DNA of 64,000 nucleotides from Bacillota bacterium (GTDB lineage: Bacteria > Bacillota > Clostridia > Lachnospirales > Lachnospiraceae), in NCBI GenBank assembly GCA_023410575.1, contig JAEYPP010000074.1, positions 11,294-75,293 on the forward strand, read 5' to 3'. Below the pieces are notes generated by a model, which saw only the letters and a list, made by a program, of their open reading frames with translations, made no database searches and was not told the DNA's origin. Positions within the stretch are counted from its first letter, which is position 1. Each line of letters begins with the position of its first letter. Of the stretch, positions 18,912 through 28,320 are shown one piece after another. The position numbers and the translations under genes were made by a program.

Positions 18912-20078
18912 TTAATTATTCGATATCAGTATTATATCAACAAATTTTTGAATAAACCAGCCATTTGGTGTATTTTCTAACAACTCTAAAAAATCTTTAA
19001 ACGCAATTCCATCAACCAATGTACAAAATCCTAGTATACCTAATATAAGAATTAATACTGCTCCAAATAATTGATAACCAACTACGCCTTTGGCAACACG
19101 TGCCAATACCATGAAAAACAAAGACATTAAAAGAGCATAACGAACGGCTAGCCACAATAACGGCAGAAATCCCGTAAAGACATCTACGTAGTAGCAGATG
19201 CAAAATACAAAAATTAGGCTTAAAAGAGCTGTTGTAATCAATACAGACGTTACGATACCCACATCACTAGAAATTCGATTTAATAATGTCAATCTCTTAC
19301 GTGCTAATATACCTTGTTCCTTTTCCATACACACATAGGTAAAAGAAAATAAGATAACAAAAGACAATAACATTGCAAAGATACCAGCTATAATTTCTCG
19401 ATATAGAACAGCATTGCCTAGCTTTTCATAGCTTGTATCCAATGCGTTCGTATCGTAAAGTTCCACATCAAAAGTAAAGGCAAATTCGTCTCTTGATTTC
19501 ATCGTCTCAATGTATTGATTAAACTCTACCTCACTCAATTGCTTGTAGTCCGTAAAGTCAAGCTTTCTATAAGTAAGATAACTCTTAGAAGCGCAGATCT
19601 GATCTATCATCTCTCCAGCAAAAATATCCGCTAACATAGATGCTGTTTCATTCCCAGCGCTCTTGTAAATCGTAATAATTCCCCTTGTGTAACCAGACTC
19701 TAAACTTTCTTTATAACCTTTATTAATTACAAAAATACAATTAATCTCACCATTTTTAAGGCTTGTTTTTAAGCTTGATACACTTCCTTGCGTAATTCGA
19801 AATGAAGTAGAACCAAGTATATTATTAATTAACTCTTCTGATTGTTTTGTTGCAACCATTTCACCATCAACCTCGACTACATCGAGATTAGCTAAGCCAA
19901 TTGGAATTTTGCTCTGGTCCTCAGCTGTAAAATTTAAGGTTGCACAGAGAAAGAAAAAACAAATACAAGAAGCTAAATATACAAACATCGTAATTTTATC
20001 ACGAACAAGTAGTTTTATTGATATTCCAATCTGAGTTAAAATATCCTTCACAAACAATAATAACTTATACATGTTCAC
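18912..20078 (-). CDS. ABC-2 type permease subunit (second of a pair)
   Basis: The 388-residue protein has one N-terminal membrane span (MFVYLASCICFFFLCATL), a large extracytoplasmic loop (~residues 50-220, with KIPIGLANLDVVEVDGE) and a C-terminal block of about five spans. This is the ABC-2/YhgE-like permease layout seen in exporters of drugs, peptides or polymers. The GTG at 20078 lies seven bases after GGAGGGG and overlaps the upstream gene's end by 14 bases, showing tight coupling. No ATP-binding subunit is adjacent in the window, so the energising partner must be elsewhere or missing. Confidence 0.75.
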   Translation of the reverse strand: MNMYKLLLFVKDILTQIGISIKLLVRDKITMFVYLASCICFFFLCATLNFTAEDQSKIPIGLANLDVVEVDGEMVATKQSEELINNILGSTSFRITQGSVSSLKTSLKNGEINCIFVINKGYKESLESGYTRGIITIYKSAGNETASMLADIFAGEMIDQICASKSYLTYRKLDFTDYKQLSEVEFNQYIETMKSRDEFAFTFDVELYDTNALDTSYEKLGNAVLYREIIAGIFAMLLSFVILFSFTYVCMEKEQGILARKRLTLLNRISSDVGIVTSVLITTALLSLIFVFCICYYVDVFTGFLPLLWLAVRYALLMSLFFMVLARVAKGVVGYQLFGAVLILILGILGFCTLVDGIAFKDFLELLENTPNGWFIQKFVDIILISNN

Positions 20079-21264
20079 GTTGCATCCCCTCCTTCCTCTT
20101 AATCAAATATGAAGAAGTACTTGTTAACACTGCAACAAAGAGAACCATAATGAATAGAATTGGCAATGTAATTTTTAGGTCACCTTGATAAATAGCAGTG
20201 GAGAAATTTAAAAACCAATAGTTAACCATACTTTTAGCTAAATACTTCATACTCGGTGGCAAATACAGTATTGGAATTAATCCCCCACCAAGTACAGCAC
20301 CAAATAAAATCATGATGTTAGAAATAAGCAAAAAGGTAGGGATTTTCGTTATGAATGCTGATATTAACATAAAAAACATGCTAGCCATTGCAAAATAAAA
20401 AAGAATAAAAACAAACAATCCACCTGAAATTTTCATTCCTCCTGATAATACGACACCATATAATATACCTAGCAATACAGCAATCATTACAACATAATAA
20501 ATCATCTTTTGAAGAATAATCGTCGTTACGTTCGTCCCCGAAGAAATAAGGCGAGCTAATACACCTTGTCGTCGTTCCTTAAGTAAATCCATTCCGGCCA
20601 GCATCGCAAGATAAGATAAAAATAGAAATAAGACTTCAAAACAATAATACGTCACTAAAGGAACATGCTTTACATCTTCCATCTCATTGAAAGTAAAAAA
20701 GTCAGTCTTTCCAAGTGCTGTAAAAACAAGATCCATCGATATATCAACATTCACTTCTTCGCAAAGTTCAGACGGCATCCCCGTTTCTAACATCAATTCA
20801 TAAAGAGAGACACAATTAATCTCTACTGCTGATATGTAACGTTCATATGCAAGAAGCATATTTTTTAGAATAATTGCACGTGTTTTGTCTTCTGAATTAA
20901 TATATGCCTGCATCGGAACATTTTGAATATTGATTAAGTTCTGTGCAAAATCACTTGGCACAATCAGATACATCGTGAGTTCGCCCTGATAAAACTTTTC
21001 GCTAATTTCACTTTCGCTTCCAACAATAACATTTGCATATTCTGTAAATATATCGCTTTCCTCAAAATACGATATCATTAGCTTAGAGTATTCTGAATTA
21101 TCCAAATCAACTACACCTATAGTTATATACGTATCCTTTTCATCTTCGTTTTTAGCATGCCAAGAAGTGCTTATTACAATCATAATAAGCACTCCTAACA
21201 AAAACATCCATTTTCTTTTTCCTAAAGACCATATTTTTAGGTCCTTTTTCATCAAGTTCAACAT
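20065..21264 (-). CDS. ABC-2 type permease subunit (first of a pair)
   Basis: This 399-residue protein has the same layout as the gene it overlaps: an N-terminal span (WMFLLGVLIMIVIST), a long extracytoplasmic domain starting TIGVVDLDNSEYSKLMISYF, and about five C-terminal spans. The TIGVVDLDNS strand is characteristic of ABC-2 exporters. The C-terminal portion includes KERRQGVLARLISSG, the conserved coupling loop of the family. ATG at 21264 follows GGGTGAG. The two subunits probably form a heterodimer. The substrate cannot be read from sequence, and no ATPase gene is next to them. Confidence 0.78.
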   Translation of the reverse strand: MLNLMKKDLKIWSLGKRKWMFLLGVLIMIVISTSWHAKNEDEKDTYITIGVVDLDNSEYSKLMISYFEESDIFTEYANVIVGSESEISEKFYQGELTMYLIVPSDFAQNLINIQNVPMQAYINSEDKTRAIILKNMLLAYERYISAVEINCVSLYELMLETGMPSELCEEVNVDISMDLVFTALGKTDFFTFNEMEDVKHVPLVTYYCFEVLFLFLSYLAMLAGMDLLKERRQGVLARLISSGTNVTTIILQKMIYYVVMIAVLLGILYGVVLSGGMKISGGLFVFILFYFAMASMFFMLISAFITKIPTFLLISNIMILFGAVLGGGLIPILYLPPSMKYLAKSMVNYWFLNFSTAIYQGDLKITLPILFIMVLFVAVLTSTSSYLIKRKEGMQREHV

Positions 21265-21282
21265 GAACTCTCACCCTCGTAA

Positions 21283-22710
21283 TTAGTCAATTACTACTGC
21301 CTTAATCATATTTGTTACGCTAGACATACCTGCAGGTACACCAGCTGTAAAAATAACAACATCTCCCTCTTCCACTAAACCAGTTTGTTTTACTGCATTT
21401 ACAGCTTCCTCGAGTAAGTTATCTGTGGAATTAACTTCTTTTACTTTGACTGGTTGTACACCGCGATAGAGTTGCATCTTACGTAATGTACGATCAAGTG
21501 GAGATAAACCAACAATCACTGACTTTGGTTTGTACTTTGATACCAAACGAGCAGTGTAACCTGAAAAGCTAGAAGCGATAATGAGCTTAGCATCCAAGCA
21601 AGTCGCTGTTGCAACTGCGGAATAACTAATTGCACAAGAAACGGTATCGCTCTTTGCATTAAAAGTACTTTTCTTTTCGCATTCTATAGTATCGTAATGA
21701 GCTTCTGTTTCTAACGCAATCTTAGCCATTAACTGTACAGCTTCCACAGGATATTTACCCATTGCCGTTTCACCTGATAACATAATAGCATCCGTTCCAT
21801 CATAAATCGCATTAGCAACATCTGTTACTTCTGCACGAGTTGGTCTTGGATTACGAATCATAGAATCAAGCATCTGTGTTGCAGTGATTACCGGCTTCAT
21901 AGCTTCGTTACATTTATGAATCATCGTCTTTTGAATATATGGTAGTGTAGCTGCATCCACTTCAACTCCTAAATCACCACGAGCGACCATAATTCCATCC
22001 GCCTCTGCAATGATTTCATCCAAGTTTTCCATACCTTCCATATTTTCAATCTTAGCAATAATCTGAACATCAGAATTACAATCTTTAATGATACTTCTAA
22101 TTTCACGTATTGCTTCTGCATTGCGAATAAAGGATGCAGCGATAAAATCAACACCTTCATTGATACCAAAAATAATATCTGATCTATCTTGATCTGTAAT
22201 TGCTGGTAACTGTAGCTTTACATTTGGTAAGTTAACACCTTTGCGACTTCCCAATTCGCCACCATTGACAACATCACAGAGCACTTCTTTATCATTGACA
22301 ATTTTCTTTACACGTAATTCAATTAATCCATCAGCAATTAAGATTGAGCCACCAACTGCAACATCTTCAGGAAGGTGCTGATATGTTACACTGATGATCG
22401 AGCTATCACATTCCACCTCTTCTGTTGTAACAGTAATCTCCTGCCCACGAACTAATTCGAATTCTTTACCATCTTTTGCAAGGCCCGTACGGATTTCCGG
22501 TCCTTTTGTATCAAGAAGAATCGCGATAGGTCTTTGAACCTCTTCACGAGCTTTCTTAACTTTTGAAATCATTTCACCATGACCCTCATGTGTTCCATGA
22601 GAAAAATTTAATCGTGCGATATCCATCCCATTTAGCATTAACTCTTTCATTGTTTCAATGGAAGAAGTCGCTGGTCCTAAGGTACAAACAATTTTCGTTT
22701 TTTTCTGCAT
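21283..22710 (-). CDS. pyk: Pyruvate kinase
   Basis: This 475-residue enzyme makes ATP and pyruvate from phosphoenolpyruvate in glycolysis. Visible motifs include TKIVCTLGPATSS, ARLNFSHGTHEGH, LLDTKGPEIRTG, IIAKIENMEG (active-site Lys and Glu), MVARGDLGVE and PTRAEVTDVANAIYDG, followed by the C-terminal allosteric domain. It lacks the additional PEP-utiliser-like C-terminal domain found in the 580-residue bacillar enzyme, as in many clostridia. The ATG at 22710 is preceded by AGAGGA. It starts the transcription unit ahead of the two permease genes, 18 bases upstream of the first. Confidence 0.97.
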   Translation of the reverse strand: MQKKTKIVCTLGPATSSIETMKELMLNGMDIARLNFSHGTHEGHGEMISKVKKAREEVQRPIAILLDTKGPEIRTGLAKDGKEFELVRGQEITVTTEEVECDSSIISVTYQHLPEDVAVGGSILIADGLIELRVKKIVNDKEVLCDVVNGGELGSRKGVNLPNVKLQLPAITDQDRSDIIFGINEGVDFIAASFIRNAEAIREIRSIIKDCNSDVQIIAKIENMEGMENLDEIIAEADGIMVARGDLGVEVDAATLPYIQKTMIHKCNEAMKPVITATQMLDSMIRNPRPTRAEVTDVANAIYDGTDAIMLSGETAMGKYPVEAVQLMAKIALETEAHYDTIECEKKSTFNAKSDTVSCAISYSAVATATCLDAKLIIASSFSGYTARLVSKYKPKSVIVGLSPLDRTLRKMQLYRGVQPVKVKEVNSTDNLLEEAVNAVKQTGLVEEGDVVIFTAGVPAGMSSVTNMIKAVVID

Positions 22711-22775
22711 ATTTCATAGTCCTCTCTTTACGTAACTCCTCGGTAGTTAACCGCTGCTGCAAAATTTTCACGCTG

Positions 22776-23657
22776 TCATGCTTCTGGAGGATTCGTATCC
22801 TTATGAACATGTTCATGTGTATATAAGTGATCCATACAATATTCATAATTTCCATCGCATTTCGAGCAAAATCTAAATTCTAGATTTTCATCATCTAATT
22901 CAGTTCTGCCACATACCGCGCACTTATGTCTAGTTACCGTCTGTTTTCCACGGAACTGTACGACATTATCTGGATTGTGGGCATTACGTACTTGTTTCTT
23001 ATAATTCGCTCTTCTCTTAACCTGTTGAGGCGAGATCCTTTTGTAGTTTCTTGTTATTGCAAAATAGATTAAGAAATTTGCAACTGCAACTAACATTGCT
23101 AAACCATACCACCACAAACCGCCTTTTACTACTTCATATACATTATACCCAAATATTACGGCATAAATGAATGCCAAATACTTTATCTTGATAGGAAGTA
23201 CAAAAAATAGCATAAGCTGAAGATTTGGATAGAGCGCAGCAAATGCAAAAAACATGGCTTGGTTGACATAATCCAATGGAATTAAAAATGAAAAACCAGT
23301 TATTGCATAAGTAATTCCACAAGCAAGTATATTAAATAGGACACCGCTAAAAAAATAAAGATTAAAACGAAAGGCTCCCCAAGCATTCTCTAAGGAGTTT
23401 CCAATCATATAATATAAGTATAAACTGATTAAAATAAAAAAATTAATATCATCAATCGGTTGAATTAAGAAAGTAACTAATCTCCATACTTGTCCCTGAG
23501 CAATTTTATCAAAGTCAAGCATCAGCCAATCAAAATAAACCATAGGATTGATCATAAATATCACAACACCTGCAATATATAGTCCAATCACATATCTCAT
23601 TAAGTTCTTAATTGCGTATCTTCCGAATTTTCTTTCTATTTTATTCAAAAATTTCAT
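22776..23657 (-). CDS. Rhomboid-like membrane protein with a C-terminal zinc ribbon
   Basis: The 293-residue protein has six hydrophobic spans in a rhomboid arrangement: GQVWRLVTFLIQP in the first loop and GNSLENAWGAFRFNLYFFSG as the second/third span pair. The catalytic GxSG motif is not visible at its expected place (GFSFLIPLDYVNQAMFFAFA), so it may be a proteolytically inactive rhomboid relative. The tail carries CAVCGRTELD and CSKCDGNYEYCMDHLYTHEHVH, a Cys/His-rich metal-binding module. ATG at 23657 follows GGAGAAAAC. It reads divergently from rqcH. Function is unknown. Confidence 0.7.
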   Translation of the reverse strand: MKFLNKIERKFGRYAIKNLMRYVIGLYIAGVVIFMINPMVYFDWLMLDFDKIAQGQVWRLVTFLIQPIDDINFFILISLYLYYMIGNSLENAWGAFRFNLYFFSGVLFNILACGITYAITGFSFLIPLDYVNQAMFFAFAALYPNLQLMLFFVLPIKIKYLAFIYAVIFGYNVYEVVKGGLWWYGLAMLVAVANFLIYFAITRNYKRISPQQVKRRANYKKQVRNAHNPDNVVQFRGKQTVTRHKCAVCGRTELDDENLEFRFCSKCDGNYEYCMDHLYTHEHVHKDTNPPEA

Positions 23658-23805
23658 ATGTTTTCTCCATCTTCCCTTCGCGATATTGCCACATCCTGTG
23701 ATTATTATATTGATTCTACTGAATATTGTCAAATTAGTATTTTCTTAAATTTTAACACCTTAATAATAAATTGTTCGTTTATGCCTTTTGCATTTTGCCT
23801 ATTTA

Positions 23806-23814
23806 TGCTATAAT
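23806..23814 (+). promoter_or_regulatory. Extended -10 promoter for rqcH
   Basis: The sequence TGCTATAAT is an extended -10 element about 110 bases before the rqcH start. A weak TTGCAT lies 15 bases upstream as a possible -35 box. No other gene on this strand starts nearby. Confidence 0.45.
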
Positions 23815-23930
23815 GTCTAGAATCTAGTGATAGTATATGAAAAAAACGAAGAATTTTTCTCGCAAAAATTACCAATTATGTAGAAGTATAATATATATTG
23901 CGATTTAAAATTGAAAGGTAAGGAATTAAT

Positions 23931-25703
23931 ATGGCATTCGATGGATTTGTAATCTCGAATTTAGTATCAGACTTCAAAGACAAGTTAGTTGGTGGACGAA
24001 TTACGAAAATTAGTCAACCAGAAAAAGATGAACTTGTCCTTACAATAAAAAATTATGATCAATATAAATTGTTCATTTCCGCTTCAGCAGGACTACCTTT
24101 GATCTACTTGACGGAAAGTTCAAAACCAAACCCGATGACGGCACCAAATTTTTGTATGCTGTTACGAAAGCATTTAAATAGTGCAAGAATTATTTCAATC
24201 ACTCAACCAGACTTTGAGCGAATTATACAATTTAAAATTGAGCATTTAGATGACTTAGGTGATGTTCGTCAAAAGTATTTAATCATTGAAATCATGGGAA
24301 AGCATAGTAATATTATTTTCTGTAACGAGGATATGACAATTGTTGATAGCATCAAGCATATATCAAGCTTTGTAAGCTCGGTTCGAGAAGTGTTACCAGG
24401 CCGTTCCTACTTTATACCTAAGACAATGGACAAGTTTGATCCTACGCAATTGTCGTATGAGGATTTTTGCACCAACGTCTTAACAAAACCACTCTCAATC
24501 GGTAAAGCGATCTATACAACACTTACTGGTATCAGCCCTCTTTTAGCGCATGAAATCTGCTATCGTGCAACGATTGATGCGGATTTGAATGCCAATCACA
24601 TAAGTGGCGATGTAGGACTTCATCTTTATAATAATTTACAACGTGTTATGGAAATGGTAGCAAATAAAGAATACGTACCAAACATTATTTATAAAGATCA
24701 TGAACCGATCGATTTCTCATCCTTAGAGTTAACTTGTTATAAAAGAAATGAGAATTATAGCCAGACAACCTATGATAGTATCTCCACCGTTTTAGAAGAT
24801 TTCTATGCCTCTAAAAATGCAGTAACTCGTATTCGACAGAAATCTGTAGATTTAAGAAAAATCGTCACGAATGCAATTGAACGTGATACAAAAAAATATG
24901 ATTTACAGCTAAAGCAACTAAAAGACACTGAAAAAAGAGAGAAATATAAAATATATGGTGAATTACTAACTACTTATGGATATAACGCATCTCCTGGTGA
25001 CAAATCCATTACTGTTTTAAACTATTATACGAACGAAGATCTGACAATTCCTTTGGATGAAACAAAAACTGCGCTCGAGAATGCCAAACTATACTTTGAA
25101 AAGTATAGTAAGTTAAAGAGAACTTATGAGCACTTAACCAACCTCGTTGTAACTACAAAGGAAGAATTGGATCACTTAGATTCGATTCGAACATCTCTTG
25201 ATATTGCAATGAATGAAGAAGATCTGATTCAATTAAAAGAAGAACTAGTTGATTATGGTTATATAAAGCGTCATACTTTAAAGACGAAAGGCCCGAATGG
25301 CAAACCAATCAAAAAACCTAAGATCACAAGTAAGCCGTTCCATTATGTAACTAGCGATGGATTCCATATCTATGTTGGTAAAAATAATTATCAAAACGAT
25401 GAACTTACCTTTAACTTCGCAAATGGTAATGATTGGTGGTTCCACTCCAAAGGAGTTCCTGGATCTCATGTCATTGTAAGAACGAATGGAGAACAACTTC
25501 CTGACCATGTATACGAACAAGCTGGTAATTTAGCTGCTTACTATTCCAAAGGTCGAGATAGTGAGAAGGTTGAAATCGATTATACAGAGAAGAAGAATGT
25601 AAAGAAACCAAACAAAGGAAAACCTGGCTTCGTTGTTTACTATACCAATTATTCCTTAATGGCAATTCCTTCTATTGAAGGTTTGACATTGATTGAAGAT
25701 TGA
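23931..25703 (+). CDS. rqcH: Ribosome quality-control protein RqcH (NFACT/fibronectin-binding family)
   Basis: This 590-residue protein has the NFACT layout: an N-terminal NFACT-N domain (AFDGFVISNLVSDFKDKLVGGRI), a helix-hairpin-helix region, a long coiled coil (about residues 290-450, e.g. YDLQLKQLKDTEKREKYKIYGELL) and a C-terminal NFACT-R domain (VGKNNYQNDELTFNF, DWWFHSKGVPGSHVIVR). RqcH binds stalled 50S subunits and adds C-terminal alanine tails that mark truncated proteins for decay. Older annotations call the family fibronectin-binding proteins. The ATG follows AAAGGTAAGGA. It is a single gene followed by the MITE-like repeat. Confidence 0.93.
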   Translation: MAFDGFVISNLVSDFKDKLVGGRITKISQPEKDELVLTIKNYDQYKLFISASAGLPLIYLTESSKPNPMTAPNFCMLLRKHLNSARIISITQPDFERIIQFKIEHLDDLGDVRQKYLIIEIMGKHSNIIFCNEDMTIVDSIKHISSFVSSVREVLPGRSYFIPKTMDKFDPTQLSYEDFCTNVLTKPLSIGKAIYTTLTGISPLLAHEICYRATIDADLNANHISGDVGLHLYNNLQRVMEMVANKEYVPNIIYKDHEPIDFSSLELTCYKRNENYSQTTYDSISTVLEDFYASKNAVTRIRQKSVDLRKIVTNAIERDTKKYDLQLKQLKDTEKREKYKIYGELLTTYGYNASPGDKSITVLNYYTNEDLTIPLDETKTALENAKLYFEKYSKLKRTYEHLTNLVVTTKEELDHLDSIRTSLDIAMNEEDLIQLKEELVDYGYIKRHTLKTKGPNGKPIKKPKITSKPFHYVTSDGFHIYVGKNNYQNDELTFNFANGNDWWFHSKGVPGSHVIVRTNGEQLPDHVYEQAGNLAAYYSKGRDSEKVEIDYTEKKNVKKPNKGKPGFVVYYTNYSLMAIPSIEGLTLIED

Positions 25704-25725
25704 TGTCATAAATCAAGTTATTATG

Positions 25726-25926
25726 ACGTCATTTTGCAAGAATAGACTATGAGCATGGAATGATGAACATATTCATTCGCAACACGCTCTCGCTTGAATG
25801 AAGTTCGTAACGGTACATAAGGGCCTAAAATACAGGCCCTAAGTACCGACGACTTCATAACAGTATGCTCCTGAATTATGTTCGTCATCCCATTGCAAGC
25901 AAGTTTATATATCTGCAAAATGACGT
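25726..25926. mobile_element. MITE-like nested palindrome, complete copy
   Basis: Terminal inverted repeats ACGTCATTTTGCA (25726-25738) and TGCAAAATGACGT (25914-25926) are perfect over 13 bases. Inside, GATGAACATATTCA pairs with TGAATTATGTTCGTC, and the centre (25780-25858) holds a third stem, ATGAAG...CTTCAT with CGGTAC/GTACCG and AGGGCC/GGCCCT. The 201-bp element starts 23 bases past the rqcH stop codon, carries no gene and shares its core with a copy at 26836. Confidence 0.7.
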
Positions 25927-25996
25927 ACGAAACTGTAGTAAAGTACTTTAGACACATATTATATAAGGTCACAACAGACGCATTAGGAGGAATGAT

Positions 25997-26821
25997 ATGA
26001 TTATTGGTGATTATCATACACATAGTTATTTTTCGACGGATTCGAAAGCAAATCCTGAAGAGATGATTCAAGCTGCGATTCAAATCGGCTTAAAAAAATA
26101 TTGTTTTACTGACCATATGGATTATCGATATCCTCATCCTGATTTTGGGCCATTTATTTTTGATGTAGATGAATATTTTAAAACACTTACTTACCTTAGA
26201 GATAAGTATGAAGATAAAATTGAGATCTTGATTGGGATTGAACTTGGTCTTAGAAATGAACCTGAACTAAAAAATGAAATCTACGAAAATTATAGCAAAT
26301 TAATAAAAAGCAATCCTTTTGATTTCGTACTTGGTTCAACTCATGTCTTAGATAATTATGATCCTTATTTACGACCTTTTTGGACTACTCATACGACAAA
26401 GCAAGGAATTACTGATTATTTCAACTCCATTGCACATAATGCTAAGTTTTATGATATGATTCAAATTTATGGGCATCTAGATTATATTGTTCGATACATT
26501 CCAGATGAAATCAAACAGTATGATGTTATCGACTATAAAGATGCGATTGATGAGATGTTGACTTCTATTATTCATAATGGAAAAGGAATCGAATGTAATA
26601 CTTCAGGATATAAGTATGGTCTGGGTGTAACGCATCCAAAGACTGAACTTCTAAAGCGTTATCGTGAACTTGGTGGTGAATTAATCACTATCGGTTCTGA
26701 TGGACATAAACCAGAGCATATTGCCTATGATTTTGCAAAGGCAGAAGAATTACTAAAGAGCCTTGGTTTTCGTTATTATGCAGTATATCAGCAACAAGAG
26801 CCTGAGTATATTCCGCTTTAA
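25997..26821 (+). CDS. PHP-domain histidinol-phosphatase-type phosphoesterase
   Basis: The 274-residue protein is a metal-dependent PHP-fold phosphoesterase. It has the four PHP motifs: DYHTHSYFSTD near the start, FTDHMDYRYP, LGSTHVLD and the terminal GSDGHKPEHI, whose His and Asp residues bind metals. The length and motif order match histidinol-phosphatase (HisK/HisJ type), which removes phosphate from histidinol phosphate in histidine synthesis. No other his gene is adjacent, so another phosphate ester is possible. The ATG follows AGGAGGAATG. It lies between the two copies of the MITE-like element. Confidence 0.82.
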   Translation: MIIGDYHTHSYFSTDSKANPEEMIQAAIQIGLKKYCFTDHMDYRYPHPDFGPFIFDVDEYFKTLTYLRDKYEDKIEILIGIELGLRNEPELKNEIYENYSKLIKSNPFDFVLGSTHVLDNYDPYLRPFWTTHTTKQGITDYFNSIAHNAKFYDMIQIYGHLDYIVRYIPDEIKQYDVIDYKDAIDEMLTSIIHNGKGIECNTSGYKYGLGVTHPKTELLKRYRELGGELITIGSDGHKPEHIAYDFAKAEELLKSLGFRYYAVYQQQEPEYIPL

Positions 26822-26835
26822 CAGCGAGCAGTCTG

Positions 26836-26971
26836 ACGTCATTATGCACATTAATATGTTAGGAATATGGGATGAGAAACATAATTTATACACAACACGC
26901 TTTCGCTTGAATGAAGTTCGTAGCGGTACATAAGAGCCTAAAGTACAGGCCCTAAGTACCGACGTTTTCAT
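26836..26971. mobile_element. MITE-like element, copy lacking its right arm
   Basis: This copy begins ACGTCATTATGCA, one base different from the terminus of the complete copy, 15 bases past the PHP gene stop. It then has GGGATGAGAAACATAA and the 79-base core (26893-26971) that matches 25780-25858 with few changes. The right half of the inverted repeats is absent: after CGTTTTCAT the sequence is unrelated. It appears to be a decayed copy. Confidence 0.65.
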
Positions 26972-27105
26972 TTCTTGTAAATATACCATATGATACCTCC
27001 ATTTCTATGCCTCGCTTGTTGAACTAAATAATATCATAAGGTACATAAGTTTGCAATTGCAGGTAAAGCTAATACTACAAAAACATTTTTACTTAATCGT
27101 ATAAC

Positions 27106-27136
27106 AAAAAGAAACCCGCTTCGCGAGTTTCTTTTT
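27106..27136 (-). terminator. Bidirectional terminator after mnmA
   Basis: AAAAAGAAACCCGC pairs with GCGAGTTTCTTTTT around a TTC loop, with T runs on both strands. It lies 31 bases past the mnmA stop codon. Confidence 0.85.
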
Positions 27137-27167
27137 ACTCTATGATTAAGTTCGTATTCCTATCAAT

Positions 27168-28247
27168 CTAGCACTTACTTATGATTGTTGCACCACCTGC
27201 CACATAATCACCATCATAGAATACAATTGCTTGTCCTGGTGTTATTGCACGCTGTGGTTCTTCAAAATCACAACGGATTTTATCCTCTCCAATTTTGGTA
27301 ATACGACATTTTGCGCCTTCATGACTATAACGAATCTTTGCGATAAATTCCATACCATCCATAAATTCAGGAACTGACATTGCGTTCACTCGGTCTGCGA
27401 TTAAACTACTAGCAAATACATCATCGTTCGAGCCAATGACAACTTCATTCGTTTCCGGACGAATTTCTACAACGAATGCAGGTTTTCCGAAAGAGATACC
27501 AAGACCTTTTCTCTGTCCGATTGTATAATGTATAATTCCTTTGTGTTTTCCTAAAACGTTGCCCTCTACGTCTACAAAATTACCTGTAGGAAGTTTTTTA
27601 CCTGTGTAATCTTCAATAAATCCTGCATAATTATTATCTGGAACAAAACAGATTTCCTGACTATCTGGTTTATTCGCAACATACAGACCAATTTTAGCAG
27701 CAATCTCACGAATTTGATCTTTTGTATATTCTCCTACCGGCATCAAAGTTCTCTTTAATTGCTCCTGAGTTAAGTTATAAAGAGCATAAGTTTGATCCTT
27801 GGCTGCAGTTGCAGATTTTCTTAATGCATATCGACCATTGTCTAATTGTTCTATCCTAGCATAATGTCCTGTTGCTATATAATCAGCTCCAATGGATAAA
27901 GAACGGTCCAATAAAGACTCCCATTTCACATAGCGATTACATGCAATACATGGATTCGGCGTACGTCCACAAAGATATTCCGAGACGAAATAATCCATAA
28001 CATTTTCTTTAAATGGTGCCTTAAAGTTCATTACATAATACGGAATCTCTAGTGCGTTTGCTACTCGCCTTGCATCATCGACAGCGCTAAGCCCACAGCA
28101 GCCTCCATTCTCTTCTTGAACCTTTTCTTCTTCATCCTGCCAGATCTGCATTGTCACACCAATCACATCATAGCCAGCTTCTTTTAATAAATATGCTGCA
28201 ACCGAGGAATCAACCCCTCCAGACATACCAACAACAACCTTCTGCAT
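27168..28247 (-). CDS. mnmA: tRNA-specific 2-thiouridylase MnmA
   Basis: This 359-residue enzyme places sulfur on U34 of tRNA for Lys, Glu and Gln. It opens VVVGMSGGVDSSVAAYLL (PP-loop ATP-binding motif), has the catalytic-Cys segments GRTPNPCIACNRYVKW and SQEICFVPD, and ends with the beta-barrel domain (ITPGQAIVFYDGDYVAGGA). The ATG follows GGAG at nine bases. It lies just after iscU and iscS on the same strand; the cysteine desulfurase supplies the sulfur, so the three genes form a functional set. Confidence 0.97.
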   Translation of the reverse strand: MQKVVVGMSGGVDSSVAAYLLKEAGYDVIGVTMQIWQDEEEKVQEENGGCCGLSAVDDARRVANALEIPYYVMNFKAPFKENVMDYFVSEYLCGRTPNPCIACNRYVKWESLLDRSLSIGADYIATGHYARIEQLDNGRYALRKSATAAKDQTYALYNLTQEQLKRTLMPVGEYTKDQIREIAAKIGLYVANKPDSQEICFVPDNNYAGFIEDYTGKKLPTGNFVDVEGNVLGKHKGIIHYTIGQRKGLGISFGKPAFVVEIRPETNEVVIGSNDDVFASSLIADRVNAMSVPEFMDGMEFIAKIRYSHEGAKCRITKIGEDKIRCDFEEPQRAITPGQAIVFYDGDYVAGGATIISKC

Positions 28248-28320
28248 TTTAACAAACTCCTTTAATATAACTCTATTATTCCATCATTCACGCTACATCA
28301 AAGAAGATTGATTGTCTTTT

